NCBI RefSeq assembly: GCF_030931715.1
Contig: NZ_CP133261.1
Location: 1,426,001 to 1,490,000 of the forward strand
Source of the DNA: Tissierella sp. MB52-C2
GTDB taxonomy: Bacteria; Bacillota; Clostridia; Tissierellales; Tissierellaceae
Length of the DNA stretch: 64,000 nt
Reading direction: 5' to 3'
This document shows positions 18,240 through 27,722 of the stretch, piece after piece (within the stretch, counting starts at the first letter, position 1; the number at the start of each line of letters is the position of its first letter). Position numbers and translations under genes: made by a program. The notes under the pieces were generated by a model. That model had not been told where the DNA came from, searched no databases, and saw only the letters and a program-made list of their open reading frames with translations.

Positions 18240-18947
18240 TTGCTTCATATTTGCATATGTGATGATGAAAAAGTACAAAGAAACAATTTAAAAGTTATTA
18301 TAAGTACTCAACTTGAGCTTAAGGGTATAGATTTTCATATTATGGAATGTGAAGATGGTGAGTCATTAATAGAATCACTTAATAAGAATAAGAATTGCTT
18401 TGATATTATCTTTTTAGATATAGAAATGAATGGAATAAATGGTATTGAGACTGCAAAACAAATTAGAGATATAAATGATATCGCAGTGATTATTTTTGTG
18501 ACTGGGTTTGCCGATTACGTATTTAATGGATATGAAGTGAGAGCTCTTAATTATGTACTTAAACCATATAAGGAAGAAAAAATATTAGACATTTTGAGCC
18601 AAGCTTTAAAGCAAATCGATAGTATTCAAAATAAGTTTTTAATGATTCAGTTAAATAGAAATATATATAGGATTTATTTCCATGATATTATTTATTTCAT
18701 AAGTGATAAACGTAAATTAATAGTTGTAACAGATGAAAATACCTATGAATTTTATGGAAAGCTAGATGATATTGAGAAGGAAGTTCCCAGTTTCTTTATA
18801 AGGATACATCAACGTTACTTAGTAAACTTAAACTTTGTATCATGTGTTGAAGATAATGAGCTTGAGATTAAGGGACAAAAGCTTCCAATAAGTAGGAGCA
18901 AATATCAAGATCTAATGATAGCCTTTGCTAAAACTATGCTTAGATAA
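18240..18947 (+). CDS. LytTR-family response regulator (AgrA/LytR type)
   Basis: 236 residues from TTG 18240, preceded by GGAGGTGATTTA; the ATG at 18219 overlaps the -10 element and is unlikely. Receiver domain: CICDDEK, phospho-acceptor Asp in IIFLDIEMNG, VTGFADYVF, LNYVLKPYK. LytTR DNA-binding domain from about residue 135: IYRIYFHDIIYFISDKRK, FIRIHQRYLVNL, LPISRSKY. It works with the histidine kinase 12 bases downstream. The divergent ABC operon is its likely target. Confidence 0.9.
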   Translation: MLHICICDDEKVQRNNLKVIISTQLELKGIDFHIMECEDGESLIESLNKNKNCFDIIFLDIEMNGINGIETAKQIRDINDIAVIIFVTGFADYVFNGYEVRALNYVLKPYKEEKILDILSQALKQIDSIQNKFLMIQLNRNIYRIYFHDIIYFISDKRKLIVVTDENTYEFYGKLDDIEKEVPSFFIRIHQRYLVNLNFVSCVEDNELEIKGQKLPISRSKYQDLMIAFAKTMLR

Positions 18948-18959
18948 GGGGAATATATT

Positions 18960-20231
18960 ATGAATTTACTATTTTCATATTGTTATTATATTTCATTGAT
19001 CTTTGTAATTGTTTTAACGGGAATAAGCTTTTATAAAGTCAATGAATGTTTTGTTGACATAAAAGAAAATATAGTATTCAGATTAATTGCATTTACAGGA
19101 TTATCTTTTATAGTAACAATTGTTATATTTGTTAATGATATTGTAAATGTAGTATATGCATTAATTGGATATATAGGTGTTATGATAATATGCTATGAAG
19201 GAAGCACTATTAAAAAGATATCTGTTGTTATGGTACTTTATCCAATGGTAGTTTCAATTAATCTTTTAGGTAATAACTATGATTCAATTTTGAGTAGAGC
19301 TTTAAGTTACAAAACATATATTATAATATGGTATTTTGCATTAGCTTTACTCTGGTTTGGAATTTATAAGGTTATAAAAGATAAAATTTCATATGCTAAA
19401 CAATATATTAATGATAAAACCTGGATACTCATAGACATAATATGTATTACACCTCTAATTTCCATAGTATCAACAACTATTTTTACAGGTTTTGATGAAG
19501 CATATAAAGCATATCTAATAGCGTTGGTATGTATTATATCAAATGTTGGAATTATATTTCTTATACAATATATAATCGAAGGTGTTAAGGTTAGACTAGA
19601 TAATCAAAATTATAAATTGCAATATGACTACTATAAATCATTAGAGGAAAAGCAATTTGAAACAAGGAAAATATACCATGATATGAATAATCATCTACAA
19701 ATTATTGGATCATATATTGATAATAATGATATAGAGAAAGCAAAACTATATTTTGAAAGCTTAGTTGAAAAATCTATTTCTTATGGAAATAAAGTATTTT
19801 GTAAGAATAGTATAATTAATGCAGTTTTAAATAATAAATATGATTTGATAGTTCAAAATGAAATAGATTGTAATATAAATATTGCAATTGATGAAAAAAT
19901 TACAATAGATGATATGGATTTATGTTCAATATTTGCTAATACACTTGATAATGCAATAGAGGCTTCATTGAGAATAAAAGAAGTATCACAACGTAAAATC
20001 ATTGTAAAGGGTCGAGTAGATAAAGGATACTTTAGTTATTCTGTCATCAACAATAAAGTAGGAGATATTTTAACCCACAAAGGAACTATTGTATCGACCA
20101 AAGAGGATAGGAAATATCATGGATTTGGGCTGCAAAACATAAAAGATATTGTAAATAAGTATAGGGGGGTATTTGATATTAGCTATACTGGTACAGAGTT
20201 TTCAATAGTGGTGATTATAAAAGTAAAATAG
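18960..20231 (+). CDS. GHKL-type sensor histidine kinase (AgrC/LytS-like)
   Basis: 423 residues. Six membrane spans occupy the first ~210 residues with no extracellular domain. Then come the dimerisation/phospho-acceptor helix RKIYHDMNNHLQIIGSYI (His in YHDMNNH), the N-box DLCSIFANTLDNAIEAS and a G-box GFGLQNIKDIVNKYRG. This is the AgrC-type layout used for peptide or envelope-stress sensing. No agrB/agrD genes are nearby. Confidence 0.87.
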   Translation: MNLLFSYCYYISLIFVIVLTGISFYKVNECFVDIKENIVFRLIAFTGLSFIVTIVIFVNDIVNVVYALIGYIGVMIICYEGSTIKKISVVMVLYPMVVSINLLGNNYDSILSRALSYKTYIIIWYFALALLWFGIYKVIKDKISYAKQYINDKTWILIDIICITPLISIVSTTIFTGFDEAYKAYLIALVCIISNVGIIFLIQYIIEGVKVRLDNQNYKLQYDYYKSLEEKQFETRKIYHDMNNHLQIIGSYIDNNDIEKAKLYFESLVEKSISYGNKVFCKNSIINAVLNNKYDLIVQNEIDCNINIAIDEKITIDDMDLCSIFANTLDNAIEASLRIKEVSQRKIIVKGRVDKGYFSYSVINNKVGDILTHKGTIVSTKEDRKYHGFGLQNIKDIVNKYRGVFDISYTGTEFSIVVIIKVK

Positions 20232-20307
20232 ATACTATATCTAAAATTATATAAAAATATATATGTCACATAGGATCATAAACTTATAACCATAAAGAGG
20301 AATCAAA

Positions 20308-20364
20308 ATGAAAATATTGAAAACGGAAAAATTAACAAAATCCCATATATCATTGATTCTTTAA
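20308..20364 (+). pseudogene. Short ORF, possibly the clipped N-terminus of an ABC ATPase
   Basis: AGAGGAATCAAA precedes an ATG that opens an 18-codon frame (MKILKTEKLTKSHISLIL). The first 11 residues look like the start of many MacB/Bce-type ABC ATPases (MxILKTExLTK), after which the similarity stops. It may be a gene remnant or a real small peptide. The rest of 20232-20530 shows no gene. Confidence 0.35.
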
Positions 20365-20530
20365 GTTTATGTATTTTAATATTAAAGTAGATAGATGTAT
20401 ATAATAAATACACATTTTCAATGCATAGTTGATTTCGAAAATAAGATATGGTATGATTTACGAAATAGTAAAAATACTTTTAGTGTTACAAAGAAAGGCA
20501 TATTCTAAAGTTAACTATTTGGAGGAAGAT

Positions 20531-21853
20531 ATGAATAGAAGGAGTAAATTTAATTTAAATGATGAGATTAAAAATATAGTTCATGATGCACTAAATAATG
20601 GAGATTTTAAGAGGTTAAATCGAGATATTGAGAATGTTGTTAAAGGTGCACTTGATGAGGTTAGAAAGTCAATTAATTTGAAACCAGGAAATAATCATAA
20701 CTGTGGAAATAAAACTTGGAATAGTCAAACTGATAAGGCTAATGATTATCAGAGTAGTTATGACAAGGAATCACAGACATTTAGGCAACAAAAACTGAAA
20801 CATCAAAGAGATAACTTTAATGCTATGAATAATTACAATAATTCTTATAGACCTGGTAAAGTAGGTTTAAAACCAACTAAGTTCACTGTATCAGTTGGAC
20901 ATGTGTCAAATATATTGTTTACTGTATTTGGATCCATAGGAAGTATTCTATTTGGAGTACCAATACTTGGGTTGATATTAACATTTATGTTTAATGGAGA
21001 TAGGGGATTGCTTAATGGTGCCATCGGAATTTTTCCATTATTTGCTTTAAGTGTAATCTTGTTTATGAATGGAGGAAGAATTCGTAAAAGGTTAAAAAGA
21101 TTTCAAAGATATATAATACAGTTACGAGGACGCAATTATTGTTTAATTAATGAGCTTTCTTCAGCAACGGGATTAAGTAACAAAGCTGTAGTAAAAGATT
21201 TACGTAAAATGATTACCATAGGTATGTTTCCAGAGGGACATATAGATGATAAAAATACTTGTTTTATGTTAAATAACGAATGTTATGAACAATATCTTCA
21301 GCTGCAGAAAAATATAGAAATAAAGAATTTAGAAGAGCAGGAAAAACAACTATATGAAACAACAAACGAAAACTTGAAACAGGAAGAAGGCAGTAAAAAA
21401 GATGAATTAAAACCAGAGATTAGAAAAGCAATAGATGAAGGACGCAAATTTGTTGTAGAAATTAAAGATGCCAATATTGCAATTCCAGGGGAGGAAATCT
21501 CACAAAAACTAGATAGGTTAGAAGAGGTAACTGGAAGAATTTTTGATTATGTAGAAATTCATCCTGAAAAGTTTTCCGAAATAAAGAAATTTACAGAGTA
21601 CTTTTTGCCAACAACATTAAAATTAGTAGATGCCTATAGGAAATTAGATTATCAGCCCATAGAGGGAGAAAATATTTCAAGTGCAAAGAAAGAAATAGAG
21701 GATACAATGGATACTATTAATCTTGCTTTTGAAAATTTATTGGATAGTTTGTTTGAAGATGTGGCAATGGATATATCCACGGATATATCTGTACTGCAAA
21801 CCATGTTTGCACAAGAAGGACTAACAGAGAAAAATATGAAAGTTAGAAAATAA
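20531..21853 (+). CDS. xpaC: XpaC-like 5-bromo-4-chloroindolyl phosphate hydrolysis family protein
   Basis: 440 residues from ATG 20531, which has GGAGGAAGAT directly upstream; the open frame further upstream is not expected to be coding. A polar N-terminal third is followed by two close membrane segments (about 122-150 and 157-175) and a cytoplasmic helical part (RRLKRFQRYIIQLRGRN onwards) ending in a coiled-coil-rich region. The family is named after an indicator-phosphate phenotype in Bacillus; its true role is unclear. It is followed 18 bases later by telA, the usual pairing. Confidence 0.75.
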   Translation: MNRRSKFNLNDEIKNIVHDALNNGDFKRLNRDIENVVKGALDEVRKSINLKPGNNHNCGNKTWNSQTDKANDYQSSYDKESQTFRQQKLKHQRDNFNAMNNYNNSYRPGKVGLKPTKFTVSVGHVSNILFTVFGSIGSILFGVPILGLILTFMFNGDRGLLNGAIGIFPLFALSVILFMNGGRIRKRLKRFQRYIIQLRGRNYCLINELSSATGLSNKAVVKDLRKMITIGMFPEGHIDDKNTCFMLNNECYEQYLQLQKNIEIKNLEEQEKQLYETTNENLKQEEGSKKDELKPEIRKAIDEGRKFVVEIKDANIAIPGEEISQKLDRLEEVTGRIFDYVEIHPEKFSEIKKFTEYFLPTTLKLVDAYRKLDYQPIEGENISSAKKEIEDTMDTINLAFENLLDSLFEDVAMDISTDISVLQTMFAQEGLTEKNMKVRK

Positions 21854-21871
21854 AACTATGGAGGATAAAAA

Positions 21872-23020
21872 ATGAATAATGAGATTCCAACATTAACTTT
21901 TGAACCTTTTGATGATGATAGTTCTACTGAAGGAGGACTAAGTAAAGATATATTAATTAAAGAGGACGTACAAATTCAAAAACCAGTGCTTGATGAAAGT
22001 ATGCTTTCTCCAGAGGAGAAAAAAATGGTAGATGATTTTGCAAATCAGATTGATTTAAATAAATCCAACCAAGTTTTACAATATGGAGTAGGAGCTCAAA
22101 AAAAGATAGCAGATTTCTCAGAGACTGCCTTAAATAATGTAAAAACCAAGGACTTAGGAGAAATTGGAGAGATGCTTTCTGGTGTTGTAACAGAATTAAA
22201 AAGCTTTGAGGTAGAAGAAGAGGAGAAGGGATTTTTAGGATTTTTTAAAAAGTCATCTAACAAACTTACGGCAATGAAAGCAAAATATGATAAAGCAGAA
22301 GTTAATATAAATAAAATCTGTGAAGCTTTAGAAAAAAATCAAATACAGTTGTTAAAAGATATAGCAATGCTTGACAAAATGTATGAACTTAATAAGGTAT
22401 ATTTTAAAGAGCTTTCCATGTATATTTTAGCAGGTAAAAAGAAACTTGCTAAAGTTCAAGCTGAGGAATTACCTGCTCTAATAGAGAAGTCAACTATCAG
22501 TGGTTCGCCAGAGGATGCACAGGCTGTTAATGATTTAACTGCTCTTTGTAACCGTTTTGAGAAGAAAATTCATGACTTAGAATTAACTAGAATGATTTCA
22601 ATTCAAATGGCACCACAAATCCGTTTAGTTCAGGGAAATGATACTATAATGGCTGAAAAAATTCAATCAACCATTGTAAATACAATTCCACTATGGAAAA
22701 GTCAGATGGTTTTAGCTTTAGGAGTTACTCATTCATCTCAGGCTGCAAAGGCACAAAAAGAAGTTACAGATATGACCAATGAACTATTGAGAAAAAATGC
22801 AGAAACACTTAAAATGGCAACTATTGAAACAGCGAAAGAATCAGAAAGAGGAATTGTGGATATTGAGACACTTCGTATTACCAATGAATCATTAATATCT
22901 ACTCTTGATGAAGTTATGCGTATTCAAATAGAAGGTCGTCAGAAGAGAAAAGAAGCAGAAATTGAGCTAAATAGAATTGAAGAAGAATTGAAAACTAAAC
23001 TTTTAGAAATAAGAGGTTAA
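21872..23020 (+). CDS. telA: TelA/KlaA-like toxic anion resistance protein
   Basis: 382 residues, soluble and almost wholly helical. Typical TelA stretches are seen: GFLGFFKKSSNKLTAMKAKYD, ILAGKKKLAK, RMISIQMAPQIRLVQGND and TIVNTIPLWKSQMVLALG. The family is linked to tellurite, colicin and cell-envelope stress tolerance; mechanism unknown. TATGGAGGATAAAAA precedes the ATG. It forms an operon with the xpaC-like gene. Confidence 0.88.
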   Translation: MNNEIPTLTFEPFDDDSSTEGGLSKDILIKEDVQIQKPVLDESMLSPEEKKMVDDFANQIDLNKSNQVLQYGVGAQKKIADFSETALNNVKTKDLGEIGEMLSGVVTELKSFEVEEEEKGFLGFFKKSSNKLTAMKAKYDKAEVNINKICEALEKNQIQLLKDIAMLDKMYELNKVYFKELSMYILAGKKKLAKVQAEELPALIEKSTISGSPEDAQAVNDLTALCNRFEKKIHDLELTRMISIQMAPQIRLVQGNDTIMAEKIQSTIVNTIPLWKSQMVLALGVTHSSQAAKAQKEVTDMTNELLRKNAETLKMATIETAKESERGIVDIETLRITNESLISTLDEVMRIQIEGRQKRKEAEIELNRIEEELKTKLLEIRG

Positions 23021-23112
23021 TGGAGAAATGTAGGATATTTGATATTGAATTAGAATTTTTAAATAATATGTATTTATATCTATTTGACAATATATGGTAT
23101 AATAGAATATCG

Positions 23113-23155
23113 AGGGAGTATCTTTAAATTTAAATAATTTTTAGGTACTCCCTTT
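23113..23155 (+). terminator. Hairpin between telA and a MATE gene (terminator or leader attenuator)
   Basis: Stem AGGGAGTATC/GGTACTCCCT with a 21-base AT-rich loop, followed by TTAATATTATTTT. A TATAAT lies 16 bases before it, so it could sit at the 5' end of the MATE mRNA rather than end telA. Confidence 0.5.
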
Positions 23156-23177
23156 AATATTATTTTGGAGGTAGAAA

Positions 23178-24530
23178 TTGGATAGTAAAGTGGATTTATT
23201 AAAAGATGATGTTCGAAAGATATTTATTAGGTATCTTATACCTAGTGTAGGTGGGATGCTAGGAACTTCACTGTATGTTTTGGGGGATACTATGCTAGTT
23301 GGGAGAGCGCTTGGAAGTCAAGGTTTAGCTGCATTGAATATTTCCATACCTATGATAAATGTATTTAATGGTTTGGGGCTTTTATTTGGAATAGGGGGAG
23401 CAACAGTACTATCTATAAATAGGGGTAAAAATGAACATGATAAAATAGATCATATTTTTACTAAATCTATATTTATGTCTATTATAGTAGGTATTATATT
23501 GACTTTGGTACGTATGTTTTTTTTAGATGAAATATGTTACTTTCTAGGGGCTTCAGATGCAACATTTCAAATGTCTAAAGATTACTTAGGTATACTTATG
23601 TTCTTTAGTATAGCATTTTTGTTAAATACTACTCTAACAGTATTTGTACGTAATGACGGTGCACCTAGGTTAGCTATGTTGGGAATGCTTGTAGGCAGTA
23701 TTATAAATGTTATATTAGATTATGTATTTATATTTATTTTTAGATGGGGGATGTGGGGAGGAGCTTTGGCTACTGGTCTTTCTCCTATAATAGGACTAAT
23801 TATTTTAAGCACTCACTTCATTAGAAAAAATAATAAAATGAAATTCATAAAGCCAAAAATAGACTTAAATATTATAAAGAGAATAATTTCAAATGGAGGC
23901 TCTAGCTTTATAATCGAGATATCGGCAGGTATTGTAATATTTACCTTTAATAAATCCATATTGGATATAGTCGGAGATATTGGGGTTTCTGCTTATAGTA
24001 TTATTGCAAATTTATCTTTAATATGTACTGCCATTTTTATCGGTGTGGGTCAGGCGATTCAACCTATAATAAGCTTTAATTATGGGGCAGAAAAAATGGA
24101 TAGAGTTTATGAGTCAGTGAAACTAGGGATATACTTTGCACTAGGACTGGGAATCTTATTTTATTTAGTAGGTGTTTTATTTCCGAAACAATTAGTTTCA
24201 ATATTTATAAAAGATAATATAGAGTTAATGAATATAACTATTAATGGAATAAAGCTTTACTTTATAGGATTTCTATTTATGGGATTAAATGTAGTAATCA
24301 CATCCTATATGCAATCAAAAGAAGAAACAAGATCATCTATGATTATTTCCTTGTGTAGAGGATTTGTGTTCATAATTATTTCCTTGCAAATATTACCAAA
24401 GTTAATAGGTATAGAAGGAATATGGCTGACCTTACCTATAGTAGAATTAATAACAGTTTTTCTTTCTATACTATATTTTGAGAAATATAAAACTGCAGTC
24501 ATATATAGTATAAAGACCATTAGTTCTTAA
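23178..24530 (+). CDS. MATE-family multidrug/sodium antiporter
   Basis: 450 residues, 12 membrane spans in two halves, starting at TTG behind GGAGGTAGAAA. MATE-type features include IFIRYLIPSVGGMLGTSLYVLGD, LFGIGGATVLSINRG and FIGVGQAIQPIISFNYGAE. It should export cationic drugs using a sodium or proton gradient. A hairpin lies in its leader, so control by attenuation is possible. Confidence 0.88.
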   Translation: MDSKVDLLKDDVRKIFIRYLIPSVGGMLGTSLYVLGDTMLVGRALGSQGLAALNISIPMINVFNGLGLLFGIGGATVLSINRGKNEHDKIDHIFTKSIFMSIIVGIILTLVRMFFLDEICYFLGASDATFQMSKDYLGILMFFSIAFLLNTTLTVFVRNDGAPRLAMLGMLVGSIINVILDYVFIFIFRWGMWGGALATGLSPIIGLIILSTHFIRKNNKMKFIKPKIDLNIIKRIISNGGSSFIIEISAGIVIFTFNKSILDIVGDIGVSAYSIIANLSLICTAIFIGVGQAIQPIISFNYGAEKMDRVYESVKLGIYFALGLGILFYLVGVLFPKQLVSIFIKDNIELMNITINGIKLYFIGFLFMGLNVVITSYMQSKEETRSSMIISLCRGFVFIIISLQILPKLIGIEGIWLTLPIVELITVFLSILYFEKYKTAVIYSIKTISS

Positions 24531-24719
24531 TAATTATAAAAAATGCATGACTGATTTTATGATAAGAAACTATTAATATTATCTATATAAATTCTTGTAT
24601 TTTAAAAGAAAAAGTAAGTGAATAACCTTAATAAATGAGCAAATCTACTTAAAATAATTTTGCAACTTCATGTAAAATACACAAAGAAATGTTATAATGT
24701 TTTATACTAGGTGATAGAT

Positions 24720-24860
24720 TTGAAACAGATTTTAATAGTAGAGGACGATGGTGATATACAGGAACTACTTCAAAACTTTTTAGAAGATGTAGGCTATTAT
24801 GTTAACTTAGCTGGAGATGGTGTGGAAGTCATTACTCATTTTAGAAAAGGAGATTATTAA
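24720..24860 (+). pseudogene. Truncated response regulator (N-terminal receiver fragment)
   Basis: TTG start with AGGTGATAGA upstream, then 46 codons that match the start of an OmpR-type receiver (QILIVEDDGDIQELLQNF). The frame stops after FRKGDY, just before the phospho-acceptor Asp strand. There is no continuation in other frames. A remnant of a lost two-component system. Confidence 0.7.
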
Positions 24861-24927
24861 TACAATAATATATGACGTAGAAAGATAGATTGCCGAATAT
24901 GTAGATTATAAAAGTAACATATGAGAT

Positions 24928-24953
24928 AGAGCTACTGGATTCCCAGTAGCTCT
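24928..24953. terminator. 11-bp perfect hairpin after the SelW-like gene
   Basis: AGAGCTACTGG/CCAGTAGCTCT with a 4-base loop, 7 bases beyond the stop of the minus-strand selenoprotein gene. T runs are weak on both sides. Confidence 0.6.
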
Positions 24954-24959
24954 ATAAAA

Positions 24960-25202
24960 TTAAGCTAAACTTTTCTTGATTAATTCTTCAACTTCATTAT
25001 CATTTGGAAAACGATCTGATTCTTTTTTAGAAAAAATAAGTTTATCATCAAGTTTTACTTCAAAGACGCCTCCAGAAGATGGAATTATATTTACCATCTC
25101 TAAGGAATTTTTATGCTCATTTAATATGTTCTGTGTTAGAGCAACTGCTCTTCCTAAATAACCTCAAGAAGTACAGTACTCAATACTGATTAATTTTTTC
25201 AT
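24960..25202 (-). CDS. SelW/SelT-type (Rdx family) selenoprotein with in-frame UGA
   Basis: 81 codons including the stop, read through an in-frame TGA at 25164-25166 as selenocysteine: MKKLISIEYCTSUGYLGRA, then a domain with SSGGVFEVKLDDKLIFSKK. The EYCTSUGY motif (Cys10-x-x-Sec13), the SGGVFEV strand and the short length match the Rdx thioredoxin-like family (SelW/SelT/SelH), which acts in thiol redox. AGAGGTGAT lies 3 bases past the ATG. A hairpin starting 12 bases after the UGA fits a bacterial SECIS. Without Sec insertion only 12 residues would be made. The open frame on the opposite strand here is a shadow. selA/B/C/D are not in the window. Confidence 0.88.
25138..25151 (-). promoter_or_regulatory. 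Predicted bacterial SECIS hairpin of the SelW-like gene
   Basis: The mRNA stem AGAGC/GCUCU has loop AGUU. The loop begins 17 nt after the UGA and has G at its second place, as expected of bacterial SECIS elements recognised by SelB. Confidence 0.75.
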
Positions 25203-25210
25203 AAAATCAC

Positions 25211-25270
25211 CTCTATTATTATAATAATCTATACTTACCCAATTAACTATAGATTATTATGATAATAGAG
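25211..25270. repeat. 23-bp inverted repeat in the leader of the SelW-like gene
   Basis: Arms 25211-25233 and 25248-25270 pair with a single G-U, around a 14-base spacer. In the minus-strand mRNA the proximal arm ends in AGAG, the first half of the ribosome site AGAGGTGAT. The hairpin could hide the ribosome site or be a protein-binding site. From 25271 to 25597 I see no gene. Confidence 0.7.
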
Positions 25271-25597
25271 GAAAAATTAAATTATTATCTTTAAATATTG
25301 GTCTAGGATAAAGAATACTATAAATAATATAAGAAAAATATCCTTACAACTTATTCAGGATTGCTATTTTGTATTGAGTAGAGGATTTATATAATGCCTA
25401 TATTCGAAATAGAAAATTTTAATTCTTAAAGTCTTTCTGTTAGATAAATGTTAAATATCTGTTAACTTAATATTAAGTAGTATTAAATATTATTATACTA
25501 GTTGCTACAAATGCTCGAAAAAGGTATAGTAATCTAGTAGATGGATAATTTTGCATAATTTGGAATTATTATTATAATTAATTTAGGAGGATAAAAA

Positions 25598-27616
25598 TTG
25601 ACAGGCAGAAAGAAATGTACCAACAGATATACTAGTATAGGAACCAAAATTACCTTTAGAATTTGCTTGCTTGTAACAGCTGTATGTGTTTCATTGGGAG
25701 TATTGACTTATAATAGATCAGCTAAGGCATTAAAGGATAGTTATGTAACAGCATTAGAAAGAATTGTGGAAGATAATTCAAAGATGTTAGGAGAAGATAT
25801 AAAACATCGGCAGGAAACTGTAAAAGCATTGACTAGAAATGAATCCATAGTATCTATGGATTGGATTAGACAAAAATTAGTCCTAGAAAAAGAGATAGAA
25901 AAGCTGGGAGTAATGTCGTATCAAATCTCATTACCTAATGGAGATACTATAAATACAAATGGGGAGAGATTTAGTCTTAAGGGACAGGAAAATTTTGAAT
26001 TGTCAATTAAGGGAGATACTGTTATAACACCTCCTCTTGTATCAGAAGGTTCTCAAAAATTAATTTCAATTATAACATCTCCAATAGAAAACAATGATGG
26101 CAATATAATAGGAATATTAGGTGAAGTATATGATGCGAGAAAGTTTAATGATATAGTAGAAAATATAAAAGTTGGTAATGAAGGATATGCTTTTATTGTT
26201 AATAAAGATGGGCAAATCATTGCACATAGCGATGTGGAACAAGTATTAAATAAAAGAAATTATATTATAGAGGGAAATGAAGATAAATCCTATAATGATA
26301 TGGGAAGAGCTTATGGAGAAATTGTTAATTCAGAGGAAGCAGGGCTTGTAGAATATGAATTTAATAGTGAAACCTATTATAATACATATTCAAAGATTCC
26401 TGGAACTGATTGGTATTTAGGTATAACCATATCTAGGTCTGAAGTTAATGCTGAAATTGATGCATTAAAATGGCAAACATTATTATTACTGTTATTATTT
26501 ATCGTATCTGGAATTATGGTTAGTTGGCTAATAGTACAAAGAATTAGAAAGCCATTATTGGAGATAAAGGATTATGCGGATGCACTGGCTAGATGTGATT
26601 TAACTCATAGAATTGCACTAAAAAATAAAGATGAATTTGGACAGACAGCAGAGGCTTTAAATACTGCAATAGAACAATTACAGAATGTGTTATTGATTGT
26701 ATCTAAAGAAAGTGAAAAGACTTATGAGGGAAATAAACATATAGAAAAATTAATTTCTGGTTTAGAATATCAAATAGCAGAAGCTTCTGCATCTACAGAA
26801 GAGATTACAGCTAGTATGGACTTAAGTGCTAATACCGTATCAAACATTGCATCTAGAATATCAAATATGAAGAAGAATATAGAATTATCCTTAGCGAGAT
26901 CAGAGGACAGCTTTACATTATCGAAAGAAATAGAAAAACGTTCCAATATAATCAGAGATAATAGTATTGATTCTAAGAATGAGGGGATGATCATTTATAA
27001 AGAATCAAAAGAAACTTTACAAAAATCCCTTGATGATGTAAAAATAGTCAATAATATAAAGGATTTAGCAAATAGTATAAAGAATATAGCATCTCAAACA
27101 AATCTATTGGCATTAAACGCTTCTATTGAAGCAGCACGTGCTGGAGAACATGGTCTTGGATTTGCAGTAGTGGCTAAGGAGGTAAGGGAATTGGCAGAGC
27201 AATCGGCAAATACAGTTAACTCAATACAAGAAAATGTAAATCAAGTATTAGAAGCTGTTGGGCAATTAGCTAATTCTGCAGCTAATTTGTTGGAAATGGT
27301 AGATACAAGAATATTGAGTAGTTATGATATATTAATAGAAGTTGCAGATTACTATAACTCTGATTGCTCTAAATTTATAGAGATTATAGAAGGGTTGGCT
27401 TCAAATTCCAATGAAGTATTTAAATCAGCAGAAGATATTGAAAAAAGCATGGATAATATTTCTTATACTGCCAATGAGGCAGCAGCGGCGTCAGAAGCCA
27501 TTGCAGCAAATATTCTTGACATAAATAAAGAAAGCGAAAGAATATATGATATAGCTAAGACAGGATATAGTAGTGTAAAGGAATTGAGTAATACAATAAA
27601 AGAATTTAAAATATAG
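25598..27616 (+). CDS. Methyl-accepting chemotaxis protein with dCache sensor
   Basis: 672 residues from TTG behind AGGAGGATAAAAA. TM1 about 18-38, a large outside dCache domain ([45 protein letters not shown]), TM2 about 292-312, HAMP ([20 protein letters not shown]), then the MCP signalling hairpin with tip [20 protein letters not shown] and [16 protein letters not shown]. It senses a small molecule and steers the CheA kinase. No che genes are adjacent, and it appears to be a single-gene unit. Confidence 0.93.
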   Translation: MTGRKKCTNRYTSIGTKITFRICLLVTAVCVSLGVLTYNRSAKALKDSYVTALERIVEDNSKMLGEDIKHRQETVKALTRNESIVSMDWIRQKLVLEKEIEKLGVMSYQISLPNGDTINTNGERFSLKGQENFELSIKGDTVITPPLVSEGSQKLISIITSPIENNDGNIIGILGEVYDARKFNDIVENIKVGNEGYAFIVNKDGQIIAHSDVEQVLNKRNYIIEGNEDKSYNDMGRAYGEIVNSEEAGLVEYEFNSETYYNTYSKIPGTDWYLGITISRSEVNAEIDALKWQTLLLLLLFIVSGIMVSWLIVQRIRKPLLEIKDYADALARCDLTHRIALKNKDEFGQTAEALNTAIEQLQNVLLIVSKESEKTYEGNKHIEKLISGLEYQIAEASASTEEITASMDLSANTVSNIASRISNMKKNIELSLARSEDSFTLSKEIEKRSNIIRDNSIDSKNEGMIIYKESKETLQKSLDDVKIVNNIKDLANSIKNIASQTNLLALNASIEAARAGEHGLGFAVVAKEVRELAEQSANTVNSIQENVNQVLEAVGQLANSAANLLEMVDTRILSSYDILIEVADYYNSDCSKFIEIIEGLASNSNEVFKSAEDIEKSMDNISYTANEAAAASEAIAANILDINKESERIYDIAKTGYSSVKELSNTIKEFKI

Positions 27617-27643
27617 GCTGTAAAGAAAAGTGCAGCTTATTTT
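27617..27643 (+). terminator. Weak hairpin terminator after the chemoreceptor gene
   Basis: Stem GCTGTA/TGCAGC with an 8-base loop, followed by TTATTTTT, directly after the stop codon. Confidence 0.4.
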
Positions 27644-27722
27644 TCCACATTTAAAGTATGAATTTTAAGAAATTAATAGAATTACTGAAAATATTATGTA
27701 TAATGAGAGTAGGTGATTTAAT

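Noticed and set aside
24976-25161. Plus-strand ORF of 61 residues
   Set aside because: It is the antisense shadow of the SelW-like selenoprotein gene, with low-complexity Ser/Leu content and no ribosome site.
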